Assembly: GCA_019637695.1 (NCBI GenBank)
Contig: JAHBVG010000015.1
Span: forward strand, 1-64,000
Direction of reading: 5' to 3'
Length of the DNA stretch: 64,000 nt
Origin: Caldilineaceae bacterium
GTDB taxonomy: Bacteria > Chloroflexota > Anaerolineae > Caldilineales > Caldilineaceae
Shown: positions 37,542 to 46,954 of the stretch, one piece after another
Position numbering within the stretch: the first letter of the stretch is position 1
Layout of the letters: each line of letters opens with the position of its first letter
Position numbers and translations under genes: made by a program
Notes under the pieces: model-generated
Database searches by the model: none
The model's input: only the letters and a program-made list of their open reading frames with translations
Told to the model about the DNA's origin: nothing

Positions 37542-38215
37542 TACATCCCTGGCTGTTGCGTCGTCCAGCCGTCGCGCATGGCAACGAGGACCGCTTCCGT
37601 GCGGCTGTTTACATCCATTTTGCTGAAGATATTGCTCAAATGAGTCTGCACGGTTCTTTCGGAGATCACGAGTTCGCGGGCGATTTCTTTGTTGCTGTAG
37701 CCGCGCAGTAGCGCCTGCATTACATCCATTTCGCGTCGGGTGAGCTTTTGGTGAATGAACTTCTTGGCATCGGTTGGCAGTTGATCGTTGTAGGCGTTGA
37801 AGTTGGTCAATCGCTGGCGTAGATCGTTGTCGGTGATCGTGCGGCTTGTGCGGACAGAGCGGATGGTCTTCACAAGGTCGCTGGCCGCTGCCGATTTGAG
37901 GACGTAACCGCTGGCCCCAGATCGCAACATGTCCGCCACTATGCTATCATCTTCAGACGCAGTCAGGCCGATCACCAATACGTCGGGCATGGTCATCTTA
38001 ATACGGCGGGTAGCTTCAATGCCGGTCATCATCGGCATGTGAACGTCCATCAGGATCACGTGGGGTCGCGGACCGTTGACCACCTTTTCGATAGCATCCT
38101 GGCCGTTACTGGCTTCACCAACAACCACAATATCCTCTTCCATTTCAAGTAGCGAGCGCATTCCCTGCCTCACCAGCATGTGGTCATCGGCCAAAAAAAC
38201 TCGTGTCGTTCTCAT
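37541..38215 (-). CDS. NarL/FixJ-family response regulator
   Basis: This 224-residue regulator has a receiver domain with acidic pair Asp10-Asp11, phosphoacceptor Asp57 (LMDVHMP), Thr85 and Lys107. The C-terminal LuxR-type helix-turn-helix is LTRREMDVMQALLRGYSNKE with ISERTVQTHLSNIFSKM. No histidine kinase gene is in the window, so it is an orphan with an unknown partner. Its upstream region contains a long inverted repeat. Confidence 0.95.
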   Translation of the reverse strand: MRTTRVFLADDHMLVRQGMRSLLEMEEDIVVVGEASNGQDAIEKVVNGPRPHVILMDVHMPMMTGIEATRRIKMTMPDVLVIGLTASEDDSIVADMLRSGASGYVLKSAAASDLVKTIRSVRTSRTITDNDLRQRLTNFNAYNDQLPTDAKKFIHQKLTRREMDVMQALLRGYSNKEIARELVISERTVQTHLSNIFSKMDVNSRTEAVLVAMRDGWTTQQPGM

Positions 38216-38271
38216 AATGCCTGAATCCCTTCGTGTTCCTGAAGTCCTTGTGATTTGGGTGTGAGTTCAAG

Positions 38272-38369
38272 TTGGGGCAAATGAAGTGCCGGGGACTTTT
38301 TGTCGGTGCAACCGTGTTTTCTCTCATGTCGCCATCTTCTTTGTGAAGTCCCCGGCACTTTCGCCCCAA
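38272..38369. repeat. Inverted repeat AAGTGCCGGGGACTT with 47-nt loop
   Basis: Perfect 15-bp arms at 38284-38298 and 38346-38360 are extended imperfectly by TTGGGGC / GCCCCAA. The rest of the 382-bp space (38370-38597) has no gene. It holds a small hairpin GTAGGCGATTCTGCCTAC near 38494 and the ribosome-binding site of the malate synthase gene. Confidence 0.65.
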
Positions 38370-38597
38370 AAGAGCAATATGATATTCTAGTTAAGAGTAT
38401 CTACAAGGATTCGCTTAGGAACAATGGTACTTTGGTACTCATAGGGTGAAATTTACCGCGGATCGGCGTAGAAACTTCCTTGAGGACAATGAATTTGTAG
38501 GCGATTCTGCCTACGTGAAACCCCTACCTCCATTTCGTGGTTTTAGCGGAGCCTCTACTTAAGTCTATATCCTTCCACCCACAGAAAGGATCTATCG

Positions 38598-40199
38598 ATG
38601 ACGCAGCAAGCGAGTGAGAATGCAGGAAAGGCGCATGTAGAAATTATTGGATCAATTCTGCCCGGCTTCGAGCAGATTTTAACTGATGCCGCGTTGGCCT
38701 TTGTCGCCGATCTGCACCAACGCTTCAATGGACGACGCCTGGAACTGCTGGCCGGCCGTACTGAACGTCAGGCGCGGATCGACGCCGGTGAGGTCCCTGG
38801 CTTCCTGCCCGAAACGGCGGATGTACGCACCCGCGCCTGGCAGGTCGCCTCCACGCCAGATGATCTCCAGCAGCGCTGGGCCGAGATCACCGGCCCTGTG
38901 GACCGCAAGATGATCATCAATGCGCTCAACTCCGGCGCTGATGTCTTCATGGCCGATCTGGAGGACGCCAACTCGCCCACATGGACGAATTGCATTGAAG
39001 GACAGATCAACCTCTATGATGCCGTCCGCCGCCAGATCCGGCTGGAAGACCCAGAGCGCGGCCGGATCTACGAACTCAACGATAAGATCGCGACGCTGTT
39101 GCTGCGTCCGCGCGGATGGCATCTTGTCGAGAAACATCTGTTGGTAGACGGCGAACCGATCTCGGCCAGCCTCTTCGACTTTGGTCTCTATGTCTTTCAT
39201 AACGCCGCCGAACGCCAGCGGCGCGGCACCAACTGCTATTTCTATCTGCCCAAGCTGGAGAGCCATTTGGAGGCGCGACTCTGGAACGATGTTTTCGTTT
39301 ACGCTCAAGAGCAGTTAGGCATCCCACGTGGATCGTTCCGCGCCACCGTGCTGATCGAGACGATCCTTGCCGCGCTGGAGATGGAGGAGATCCTCTACGA
39401 GTTGCGCGAACATTCGGCGGGTCTCAACGCTGGCCGTTGGGATTACATCTTCAGCGCCATTAAGAAATTCCGCCATGATGGCAGCCGTGTCCTCCCCGAC
39501 CGCGCCCAGGTGACAATGACGGTTCCTTTCATGCGTGCCTATACCGAGTTGATGGTGCATACCTGCCACAAGCGCGGCGCTCATGCTATCGGCGGCATGG
39601 CGGCCTTCATCCCCAGCCGCCGCGACCCAGAGATCAACGAGCAGGCGTTCACCCGCGTTCGTGCGGACAAGGAACGTGAGGCTAACGACGGCTGCGACGG
39701 CAGTTGGGTCGCTCACCCCGATCTGGTGGGATTGGTGCGCGAGATTTTCGAGGCCAAACTGGGCGACAAACCCAACCAAAAGGACCGTCTGCGTGAGGAT
39801 GTTGAGATCGAAGCGCACGAGATCACTGGCGTCCATGTGCCGGGGGGAACGGTGACCGAGGCCGGGCTGCGCACCAATGTGGATGTTTCGTTGCAGTACA
39901 TCAACGCCTGGCTGCTGGGCAACGGCGCTGCTGCCATCTACAATTTGATGGAAGACGCCGCTACCGCCGAGATCTCCCGTTCGCAGATCTGGCAGTGGAT
40001 CCGTCACGGGGCCACACTGACCGATGGCCGCCCGGTAACCCGCGATCTCTACGAGCAGATCCGCGCCGAGGAGTTGTCCAAACTTGGCGGCGCAGATCAT
40101 CAGCGCTACGGCGACGCCGCTGAAATTCTCGATAAACTCGTCCTCACCGACGACTTTATCGAGTTCCTCACCTGGGTGGCTTACGATTATTTGGAGTAA
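38598..40199 (+). CDS. aceB: Malate synthase A
   Basis: This 533-residue enzyme condenses glyoxylate with acetyl-CoA to malate. Its length and sequence match the A-type enzyme. [44 protein letters not shown] and [20 protein letters not shown] lie in order. Isocitrate lyase, the other glyoxylate-shunt enzyme, is not in this window, so glyoxylate may come from elsewhere or the gene may be distant. ATG at 38598 follows AAAGGA. Acetyl-CoA synthetase is encoded next, which suits growth on acetate. Confidence 0.97.
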   Translation: MTQQASENAGKAHVEIIGSILPGFEQILTDAALAFVADLHQRFNGRRLELLAGRTERQARIDAGEVPGFLPETADVRTRAWQVASTPDDLQQRWAEITGPVDRKMIINALNSGADVFMADLEDANSPTWTNCIEGQINLYDAVRRQIRLEDPERGRIYELNDKIATLLLRPRGWHLVEKHLLVDGEPISASLFDFGLYVFHNAAERQRRGTNCYFYLPKLESHLEARLWNDVFVYAQEQLGIPRGSFRATVLIETILAALEMEEILYELREHSAGLNAGRWDYIFSAIKKFRHDGSRVLPDRAQVTMTVPFMRAYTELMVHTCHKRGAHAIGGMAAFIPSRRDPEINEQAFTRVRADKEREANDGCDGSWVAHPDLVGLVREIFEAKLGDKPNQKDRLREDVEIEAHEITGVHVPGGTVTEAGLRTNVDVSLQYINAWLLGNGAAAIYNLMEDAATAEISRSQIWQWIRHGATLTDGRPVTRDLYEQIRAEELSKLGGADHQRYGDAAEILDKLVLTDDFIEFLTWVAYDYLE

Positions 40200-40225
40200 T
40201 CGTTAGAGTACAGATTAGGCAGGGT

Positions 40226-40350
40226 AAAAGGGATTGGAGATTGGGGACTGGGTTGAGAACCTCTCATCTCCCAATCGCTGTATATGAGAGATTGAGCGAT
40301 TAGGAGATTTCAGATCCTCTACTCGATCCCCAGTCCCCGATCCCCCAACA
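40226..40350. repeat. Nested heptad-period element
   Basis: GGGATTG-GAGATTG-GGGACTG words form the outer left arm and GATCCCC-AGTCCCC-GATCCCCC the outer right arm. Inside, TCTCATCTCCCAATCGC pairs with GAGAGATTGAGCGATTAGG. It lies between aceB and the acetyl-CoA synthetase gene. Confidence 0.8.
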
Positions 40351-40458
40351 TGCCAAATTCCTCAAACTGTGCTATCATCTCCGCAGTTTCCCCAAGTCGT
40401 GTAATCATCAGAACCACCCAATTCATTTATCCTTTTTTGCCTGAGGAAGGAGAGAGGC

Positions 40459-42408
40459 ATGACGACGACATTGGAGCCGAACATCCACCCCGATTCGCAA
40501 CGCGAAGTGGAGATCCTCGCCGCGGAGAGTGAGATCTATCATCCATCCCCCGAAGTGGTGGCGCAGGCCCTGATCCCCAATTACATGGATTTACGGACAG
40601 AGGCCCTGGCCGATGTGGAATCCTATTGGGATGCACGCGCCCAAGAGATGGTCGATTGGTTTGAACCCTACGAGAAAGTACTCGACGATAGTGGCAAACC
40701 TTTTTACAAATGGTTTGTGGGTGGGAAAACCAATATTGCTTACAACGCCTTAGATCGCCACGCCAAGACCTGGCGCAAAAACAAGCTCGCCATGATCTGG
40801 GAAAGTGAAGATGGCGAACATCGCACCTATAGCTTCTTCCGGCTTTGGCAAGAGGTGAACAAATTCGCCAATGTCCTTAAGAGCATGGGTGTGAAGAAGG
40901 GCGACACTGTCACCATCTATATGGGCCGCGTGCCGGAACTGCCCATGGCCATGCTGGCGACAGCCAAGATCGGCGCCATCCACAGCGTCGTCTATGGCGG
41001 CTTTAGCGAGCAGTCGCTGGCTAGTCGTATTGAGGACGCGCAGAGCAAAGTACTCGTCACCTGTGATGGCGCGTGGCTGCGCGGCAAGACAGTCAACCTT
41101 AAAGAGATCGTCGACGAAGCCGTACGCCGCAGCCCCGTTGTGCAATCGGTGATCGTCCTCAAGCGAACCGGCCAACCGGTGACAATGGAACAGGGCCGCG
41201 ATTACTGGTGGCACGATCTCATGTCGCTGCCCATCGCCAGCCCCAAGTGCGAATCCGAACCGATGGACGCCGAAGATCCGCTCTTCATCCTTTACACCAG
41301 CGGCACCACGGGCAAGCCTAAGGGTGTTCTCCACACCATCGGCGGCTATCAGGTCTACATTGCCACGACGCTCCAATATGTCTTCGACCTGAAAGATGAG
41401 GATCGCTACTGGTGCGCCGCCGATCCGGGGTGGATCACGGGCCACAGCTACATTGTCTACGCGCCGCTGATCCTCGGAGCGACCAGCTTTATGTACGAAG
41501 GCGCGCCCGATTATCCTTACCCCAACCGTTGGTGGCAGCTTGTGGAAAAATACGGGATCACCATCCTCTACACTGCGCCCACAGCGATCCGCGGGTTGAT
41601 GCGCTTCGGCGATGCCTGGGCCACCCGCCACGATCTTTCCAGCCTGCGCCTGCTCGGTTCCGTGGGCGAGCCGATCAACCCTGAAGCCTGGCGTTGGTAT
41701 CACCGCGTGATTGGCAAAGAGCAATGCCCAATTATGGATACGTGGTGGCAGACCGAGACCGGCGGTTTTATGATCACGCCGACGCCGGTAGTTCCGCTCA
41801 AGCCCGGCAGCGGTACGCTCCCCTTCACCGGCATCGAGGCGGACGTTGTGCGCGAGGATGGTACGTCCTGTGGCCCCAACGAAGATGGCTATCTCGTCCT
41901 TAAAAAACCGTGGCCGGGGATGGCGCGCACGGTCTGGGGAGACCCAGAGCGTTACATTCAGCAGTATTGGGCCGAGTTTGCCAAACAGGGATGGTACTTC
42001 TCTGGCGACAGCGCCCGCAAGGATGATGACGGCTACTTCTGGATCATCGGGCGTATGGACGATGTCCTCAAGGTGTCAGGCTATCGCCTGGGCACAGCCG
42101 AGGTGGAAAGCGCTCTGGTCAGCCACAAGCTCGTCTCCGAGGCGGCGGTCATCGGCGTGCCGGATGAGTTGAAGGGCAATGTGATCTACGCGTTTTGCAT
42201 CCTCAACAGCGGGGTAACGGGCAACGGCGATCTGGCGGACGAACTCAAACGCCACGTGCGCACTGAGGTCGGTCCCATTGCCGTGCCGGCCAAGATCGAG
42301 TTCGTGGACAGCCTGCCCAAGACGCGCAGCGGTAAGATCATGCGCCGCCTGCTCAAAGCGCAGGTGCTGGGCCAGCCGATTGGGGATACGAGTACGTTGG
42401 CGGACTAA
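40459..42408 (+). CDS. acsA: Acetyl-CoA synthetase
   Basis: This 649-residue AMP-forming ligase converts acetate, ATP and CoA to acetyl-CoA. The ATP-binding loop YTSGTTGKPKG, WWQTETGG and the C-terminal PKTRSGKIMRR, with the Lys used for adenylation and acetylation control, are intact. Length is typical (about 650). ATG at 40459 follows GGAGAG. Together with malate synthase and SucCD it supports use of C2 compounds. Confidence 0.97.
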   Translation: MTTTLEPNIHPDSQREVEILAAESEIYHPSPEVVAQALIPNYMDLRTEALADVESYWDARAQEMVDWFEPYEKVLDDSGKPFYKWFVGGKTNIAYNALDRHAKTWRKNKLAMIWESEDGEHRTYSFFRLWQEVNKFANVLKSMGVKKGDTVTIYMGRVPELPMAMLATAKIGAIHSVVYGGFSEQSLASRIEDAQSKVLVTCDGAWLRGKTVNLKEIVDEAVRRSPVVQSVIVLKRTGQPVTMEQGRDYWWHDLMSLPIASPKCESEPMDAEDPLFILYTSGTTGKPKGVLHTIGGYQVYIATTLQYVFDLKDEDRYWCAADPGWITGHSYIVYAPLILGATSFMYEGAPDYPYPNRWWQLVEKYGITILYTAPTAIRGLMRFGDAWATRHDLSSLRLLGSVGEPINPEAWRWYHRVIGKEQCPIMDTWWQTETGGFMITPTPVVPLKPGSGTLPFTGIEADVVREDGTSCGPNEDGYLVLKKPWPGMARTVWGDPERYIQQYWAEFAKQGWYFSGDSARKDDDGYFWIIGRMDDVLKVSGYRLGTAEVESALVSHKLVSEAAVIGVPDELKGNVIYAFCILNSGVTGNGDLADELKRHVRTEVGPIAVPAKIEFVDSLPKTRSGKIMRRLLKAQVLGQPIGDTSTLAD

Positions 42409-42435
42409 TAAAGAAAACAGATAGAGTTCGTACAA

Positions 42436-42512
42436 TCGTAGGGGCGCTGGCGGACGCAGCGTCCGCTTGCTGCGCCCGGCGGGTGCGGCAAGCAGCACCC
42501 GTACCGAATGCA
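42436..42512. terminator. GC-rich stem-loops between convergent genes
   Basis: GGACGCAGCGTCC and GGGTGCGGCAAGCAGCACCC form two GC-rich hairpins after acsA. There is no clear T-run. The next heptad element at 42536 probably adds to termination for both convergent genes. Confidence 0.5.
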
Positions 42513-42535
42513 TGATATTCAAGTGTCTTCTCTAT

Positions 42536-42600
42536 AAAGTGTAATGGGTAATGCGTAATCCGTAGTGACTTTCCCAATTACGGATTACGCATTACGCTTA
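42536..42600. repeat. Heptad-period hairpin (GTAATGC words)
   Basis: GTAATGG-GTAATGC-GTAATCC-GTAG words pair with TTACGGATTACGCATTACGC across a spacer of about 15 nt. The right arm encodes the last residues and stop codon of scpA on the minus strand. Confidence 0.8.
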
Positions 42601-43342
42601 ATACAATCTCCCCGAAGATCTCCTCTTGCTCCACCACAATCTCGCGCTGCTTGATCAATTCCAAAATCGCCAGGAAGGTGATGACAATCTCCATCCGGCT
42701 GCGCTGCTCTGAGAGGAGCGTGCTGAAATGGATGGCTACGCTTGTGCCGTCCGCGGCGGCGCGCACACGCTCGCGCACAATTTCGATCTGCTCGGCAATG
42801 GTAATGGGGTAGGTATGTACGCGCGGGCGGGGCGGATCCGTGGGGATACGGCGCAGCGCTCGTTGGAGCGCATGGGTCAGTTTGTCCAGGCTGACGCCGG
42901 TGAGATCGAGTTTCCGCTCAAATTTGGGCGTCGGGGCCAAACGCACAAAGGCGCGCAGACCAGCATCCTGGCGCAGGTGCAACCCCTCGGCCACGCTTTT
43001 GTAGCGGCGATATTCCAGCAACTGCTTGATGAGCGAGTCGCCGCTTTCCTCTTCTTCCTCTTCCGGCGGACGTGGTTTGGGCAGCAATGTACGCGACTTG
43101 ATGTAGAGCAACTTGGCCGCTACCACCAAAAAATCAGCCAGCGCCCCCGGCTCGATCTCTTCCAAATCCTCAATGGCTTTGAGGTAGGAATCAGTCACCG
43201 CCACCAGGCTGATCTCGTTGATGTCCATCTCCTCGCGCTCGATCAAATGCAGCAGCAGATCCAGCGGTCCTTCAAAAAAGGGCAAGCGTACGGGGTAACC
43301 AGCGCCGAATAGATTGGGTTTAATGGGGAGAGACGTGGACAT
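42578..43342 (-). CDS. scpA: Segregation and condensation protein A
   Basis: This 254-residue kleisin links the two heads of the SMC dimer and helps compact and segregate the chromosome. The N-terminal motif FFEGPLDLLLHLIEREEMDI and the segment GALADFLVVAAKLLYIKSR are characteristic. An acidic loop PPEEEEEESGD is in the middle. The usual partner scpB is not adjacent. The C-terminal VMRNP and the stop are encoded by heptad words (GTAATGC), so the natural end may have been replaced. ATG at 43342. Confidence 0.95.
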   Translation of the reverse strand: MSTSLPIKPNLFGAGYPVRLPFFEGPLDLLLHLIEREEMDINEISLVAVTDSYLKAIEDLEEIEPGALADFLVVAAKLLYIKSRTLLPKPRPPEEEEEESGDSLIKQLLEYRRYKSVAEGLHLRQDAGLRAFVRLAPTPKFERKLDLTGVSLDKLTHALQRALRRIPTDPPRPRVHTYPITIAEQIEIVRERVRAAADGTSVAIHFSTLLSEQRSRMEIVITFLAILELIKQREIVVEQEEIFGEIVLSVMRNP

Positions 43343-43370
43343 TCGGGTGTTCCTCTGCGGCAGGGGGGAC

Positions 43371-43440
43371 GGGTGATAGGTGACTGGGACAGCGTTGTGC
43401 TTCACGATCCCAGTCACCAGTCACCTATCACCTCTCCCCT
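43371..43440. repeat. Heptad-period hairpin (GTCACCA words)
   Basis: GTGATAG-GTGACTG-GGA words pair with CAGTCAC-CAGTCAC-CTATCAC across a spacer of about 25 nt. The right arm contains the stop codon of the minus-strand amidase gene. Confidence 0.8.
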
Positions 43441-46400
43441 CTCTGAATGCGCACAATCTCGTCATAGAGCAGATCGCGCCACTTGCGACCTTCCAGCCAT
43501 TCGCTGCCAGGGCAGGTGGTGCGGTTGTCGGGGAACTCGCGATGGCCCCAAATGTGTTGCAGAGGAACATGTAGATCTTGCATCAGCCACGCCACCAGAT
43601 GGGCGCCTGCACTCAGTTGTTCGGGCGTGGGCACACTGCCATTCATAAAGCTCCCGGCAAAGACAATGCCCACCGAATACTCGTTGTGACCAGCGGTGTG
43701 ATATGCGACCCGTTCCAGCGGTTGTGTGCGCAGGATAGTGCCATCGGCGCGCACAAAGTAATGGTAGCCGATCCCCGGCCAGGGACGCTTGTTACGGCTA
43801 GGGTCCTCGCTGATGTGCAGATCGGCGATCCGTTCTGGGCCCACATGTGGAGGAACCGCCGTGTGATGGATGGCAATGTGGGTGATCATGCTGCGGCGCC
43901 GTTCATCGTAGCGCAGCGTAGGATGCTGGGGCAGTTGGCCCACCACATCCACCACAGTGGGTTGGATCAGCATCTGCACCCGGTTCGGCTCGGCGCGCAA
44001 CGCCTCGATCTCCTGGCGCAGACGCGCATTTTCGGCGCGCAACCCGGTTACCTCTTGGTGAAAAATGTCGTTCTCATATTCCAACTGGCGGACGCGCCCC
44101 TCGATCTCAGCGGACGGATTCTGCTGGGGCGCGTCGGGCTGCCGCTCAGGCGCGATCTGTACCTCTTGCAGCAGCAGATCCTTCCAGCGTCGCCCACGCA
44201 GCCACTGTTCCCCTGGCGAACGATGGGGGATCAACTCGCTGACACCCCTGACCTCTGCCGTCGAAAGCTGAGGATACTGGGTGAAGAGCCAGGCAATTAG
44301 CCTGCCGCCCGCTTCGATCTGCGCTGGACTCGGCGGGAAATCGTCGAAGCTGCCGGCGAAGGCGATGTTGATGGCGTGGGCGATGTATGGTTTTTCCCCG
44401 TCCACCACTTGCAGCAGCGGCTGGGTCTGGTAGATCGCGCCATTCTCGGCAACGTAGAACTGATAGAGGATGCCGGGCAACCCGCGCTCACGGAAGCCGC
44501 GCGTAATCACGTCGATGGGCACATCCGCGGCGACGCCCGTATGGTTCACCACGATCAGGTGGATATCCTCAGGGCTACGGCTGTAGAACATCAGCGGATC
44601 GCGCGGCAACTGCGCGGTGATATCCTGGATTGGCGGCCTGGCAACCGAGGGCGGCGCCAATTGCGGCGCAACGGCAACGCCATTCCCCGATGTGGGCAGT
44701 TGAGGACGCGGGATACGCGCTTGCACCGCCTCACGCAGCAGCCGACGCCAGTTGGGACCTTCGCTAAAGGTAGCGCCAGGACTCAACGTTGGGATCAGTT
44801 CACCCAGGCCCACAATTTGATCGACGCCGATTTTGGGGAACTTCTGGAGCAGCCAGGCGCAGAGATCGGCGGTGGCGTTGATCTGCTCGTAGGACGGCGT
44901 CACCTCGTTGAACTCACCCTCCAGCGCGATGTTGATGCCAGCCACAGCCCATTCGGCGTCGGTGACAGCATCCTCAATGGCGCTTACCTGAAGGATTTCA
45001 CCACTCTGAGCGATGACGAAATTGTAGGCAATGCCAGGGTAGCCCGCGTCGATGTGCGCCTGGGCGAGGACGGGCAGCGGCAGGATCGGCGGCGCGCCCG
45101 TATGGCTGAGTACAAGGTAGCGCAAGTGTTCCAAGGAACGTCTGAGGTAGCGCTGATGACCTGTGGGCAGCCCTTCCGCCGCCTGGAAAATTTCTGGTTC
45201 GGGGGGCGGATCATATGTGGCATCGTCAGCCGCGTAGCTGGTCGTAACCTCGCTGTATGATGGCGCGGCTGGCGTTGGCAGGCTCCATGATGGCGTGCGT
45301 TCCGCTTCAGCAACCCGGCTCCGGCTGGGCGTGTCCACAGGTCGAGGCTGGGATGGGGTGGGCAGCACCGTCATCCAGCGGATCAAGGTGTCAGATTGCT
45401 GATCCTGAAACCAGGTCACGCCTTCATGGAGCAGATCCAACACCATTGTATAATTCCCCGGCTCTTTGGGGAGTTGGACCTGCGCGCTGATCGTCACATG
45501 TTGCTCGGGCGGCACATCGTGGGGCAGCGGAGAAAGCACCTGCTCTTCGGGGGATAGCGCCACTGCGACCTGATTTTGGTAGAAATGATACCCAAGCCGC
45601 ACCGGTTGTGGACCCTCCTGGGGCCAGGTGAGCGCGCCTAAGTTATGGACTGTCACCGGGAAGATGATGGTCTGGCCGGCGTAGAGGGTTTGGGGGAGCC
45701 GCGCCTCCATCCAATGCGCCCGGTAGCGAGGACCTGGCGGCAGGGGCGCTTCCTCTTGGGCGGCTGTTTCTCTCTCTTCGGGCAGGGTCTTGGTCGCGCT
45801 TTGCCAACGGTAGGGGTAACGCAACGCCTGTACAAAATCGCGGATCACGCCCGGTTTGCCCTCAATGTGCCAGTAGTCGATCATGGGCCAGCGGTGCAGG
45901 ATCAACGCGCGGATCTTCTGGTTGCCCGGTTCAATATTCCAGCGATGGATTTCGGCGTAGGCTTCTTGGATCCACCCGGTGTTGCTATCTTCCCACGGCT
46001 GAGACTGATTGGCCTCGGTAATATAGATCGGCATATGGCGCAGGTTGGAGGGGATGGCATACATAAAATCCCGATAGACCTGAAAGTGAGAAGCGTGCTG
46101 CGGAAAGGCGTCCACCGGGCTGTCATCGAGGATCAAGGCGGGATCGGCGCCGTGGGTGTAGGCGTGCAGGGTAATGCCGTCGCACTCGTTGGGGCCGATC
46201 AACATGAGGATGTCTTGGAAATATTTGATCCAATCGCCGTGGGGGTTGCCGGGGTAGACTGTATGCGTATTCCACGGGCAGACGGCGCCGATCAACACCC
46301 GATCCTCGGTATGGTCCGGCGCCAGGTGAATGGCGTTGCGGCAGAGACGATAGCAGCGCGCGTAGCGGTCGGGTGTAATCGGTTCGCCGGCGTCGACAAA

Positions 46401-46859
46401 GAGCGAAGTCTCTTCGTGGTTAATGTCCGCCAAATCGGGGTACAAAGCATTGTGGCGTTGCGCCAATCCGCGCAGAAAGGGATCGCCCTCATCGACAGGG
46501 CGCACAAGGCCGCGCACGCCAGGACGCTCGACAGCGTAGTTCATTTCGTTGCCAATGATCCAGAGGTGGCAGCCGCGGCTGGCAGCGACGAAATTGGCGC
46601 AGCGGCGGGCGAAATTTCCATATTCGCTGGTGACGGGCAGCGTACCGTGCGGATAGTAACCGTGGTTCAGCCGCACGATCACCGTCAACCCCTGCTCGCT
46701 GAAGGCGGAATAATCCTTACCGCTGCGATCATTGGGGTCGTGACCAATGGCCTCGCTGAAGAGAATCCAGCCGGGGCGACCCGCCTCCAGCATATAGAGT
46801 TCCCCACCGGCTTCTTGAACACCAAAAATCATCTCGGCGTCGAACCGCGTCTGGGCCAT
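43428..46859 (-). CDS. Glycosidase-like domain fused to three amidase-type (PGRP) domains
   Basis: This 1143-residue protein has no visible signal peptide. Residues 1-365 resemble a clan A glycosidase barrel, with Glu105 in WIIGNEMN and Glu282 in IYITEAN as candidate acid/base and nucleophile. Residues 380-500 form an Ig-like domain and 500-570 a Pro/Ser linker. Three amidase_2-like domains follow at 578-715, 765-900 and 990-1140, with a coiled coil at 918-957. Only the third keeps zinc ligands (IHHTAV, YHTAGHN, GHREF, TCPG). The first two have SHTGAP/NHTGVA but lack the later His and Cys. A cell-wall or glycan-processing role is likely. ATG at 46859 follows GGAGGG. Confidence 0.8.
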   Translation of the reverse strand: MAQTRFDAEMIFGVQEAGGELYMLEAGRPGWILFSEAIGHDPNDRSGKDYSAFSEQGLTVIVRLNHGYYPHGTLPVTSEYGNFARRCANFVAASRGCHLWIIGNEMNYAVERPGVRGLVRPVDEGDPFLRGLAQRHNALYPDLADINHEETSLFVDAGEPITPDRYARCYRLCRNAIHLAPDHTEDRVLIGAVCPWNTHTVYPGNPHGDWIKYFQDILMLIGPNECDGITLHAYTHGADPALILDDSPVDAFPQHASHFQVYRDFMYAIPSNLRHMPIYITEANQSQPWEDSNTGWIQEAYAEIHRWNIEPGNQKIRALILHRWPMIDYWHIEGKPGVIRDFVQALRYPYRWQSATKTLPEERETAAQEEAPLPPGPRYRAHWMEARLPQTLYAGQTIIFPVTVHNLGALTWPQEGPQPVRLGYHFYQNQVAVALSPEEQVLSPLPHDVPPEQHVTISAQVQLPKEPGNYTMVLDLLHEGVTWFQDQQSDTLIRWMTVLPTPSQPRPVDTPSRSRVAEAERTPSWSLPTPAAPSYSEVTTSYAADDATYDPPPEPEIFQAAEGLPTGHQRYLRRSLEHLRYLVLSHTGAPPILPLPVLAQAHIDAGYPGIAYNFVIAQSGEILQVSAIEDAVTDAEWAVAGINIALEGEFNEVTPSYEQINATADLCAWLLQKFPKIGVDQIVGLGELIPTLSPGATFSEGPNWRRLLREAVQARIPRPQLPTSGNGVAVAPQLAPPSVARPPIQDITAQLPRDPLMFYSRSPEDIHLIVVNHTGVAADVPIDVITRGFRERGLPGILYQFYVAENGAIYQTQPLLQVVDGEKPYIAHAINIAFAGSFDDFPPSPAQIEAGGRLIAWLFTQYPQLSTAEVRGVSELIPHRSPGEQWLRGRRWKDLLLQEVQIAPERQPDAPQQNPSAEIEGRVRQLEYENDIFHQEVTGLRAENARLRQEIEALRAEPNRVQMLIQPTVVDVVGQLPQHPTLRYDERRRSMITHIAIHHTAVPPHVGPERIADLHISEDPSRNKRPWPGIGYHYFVRADGTILRTQPLERVAYHTAGHNEYSVGIVFAGSFMNGSVPTPEQLSAGAHLVAWLMQDLHVPLQHIWGHREFPDNRTTCPGSEWLEGRKWRDLLYDEIVRIQRGER

Positions 46860-46865
46860 AGACCC

Positions 46866-46954
46866 TCCGGGAAAAGAATAATGATGAAAGAATAAAGAAT
46901 GTGGAATGAGGATCTTGCCCCATTTCACATTCTTTATTCTTTATTCTTTCCTTT
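46866..46954. repeat. Heptad-period hairpin (AAAGAAT words)
   Basis: GAATAATGATGAAAGAATAA-type words pair with the CATTCTTTATTCTTTATTC array across a short spacer. It ends at the stop codon of the CysQ-like gene and lies in the leader of the amidase gene, both on the minus strand. Confidence 0.8.

Noticed and set aside
38598-42408. Complete glyoxylate shunt
   Set aside because: Malate synthase is present but no isocitrate lyase gene is in the window, so the full shunt cannot be claimed.
45645-46895. 416-codon frame opposite the amidase/glycosidase gene
   Set aside because: Antisense shadow of a coding region with a convincing start, ribosome-binding site and domains.
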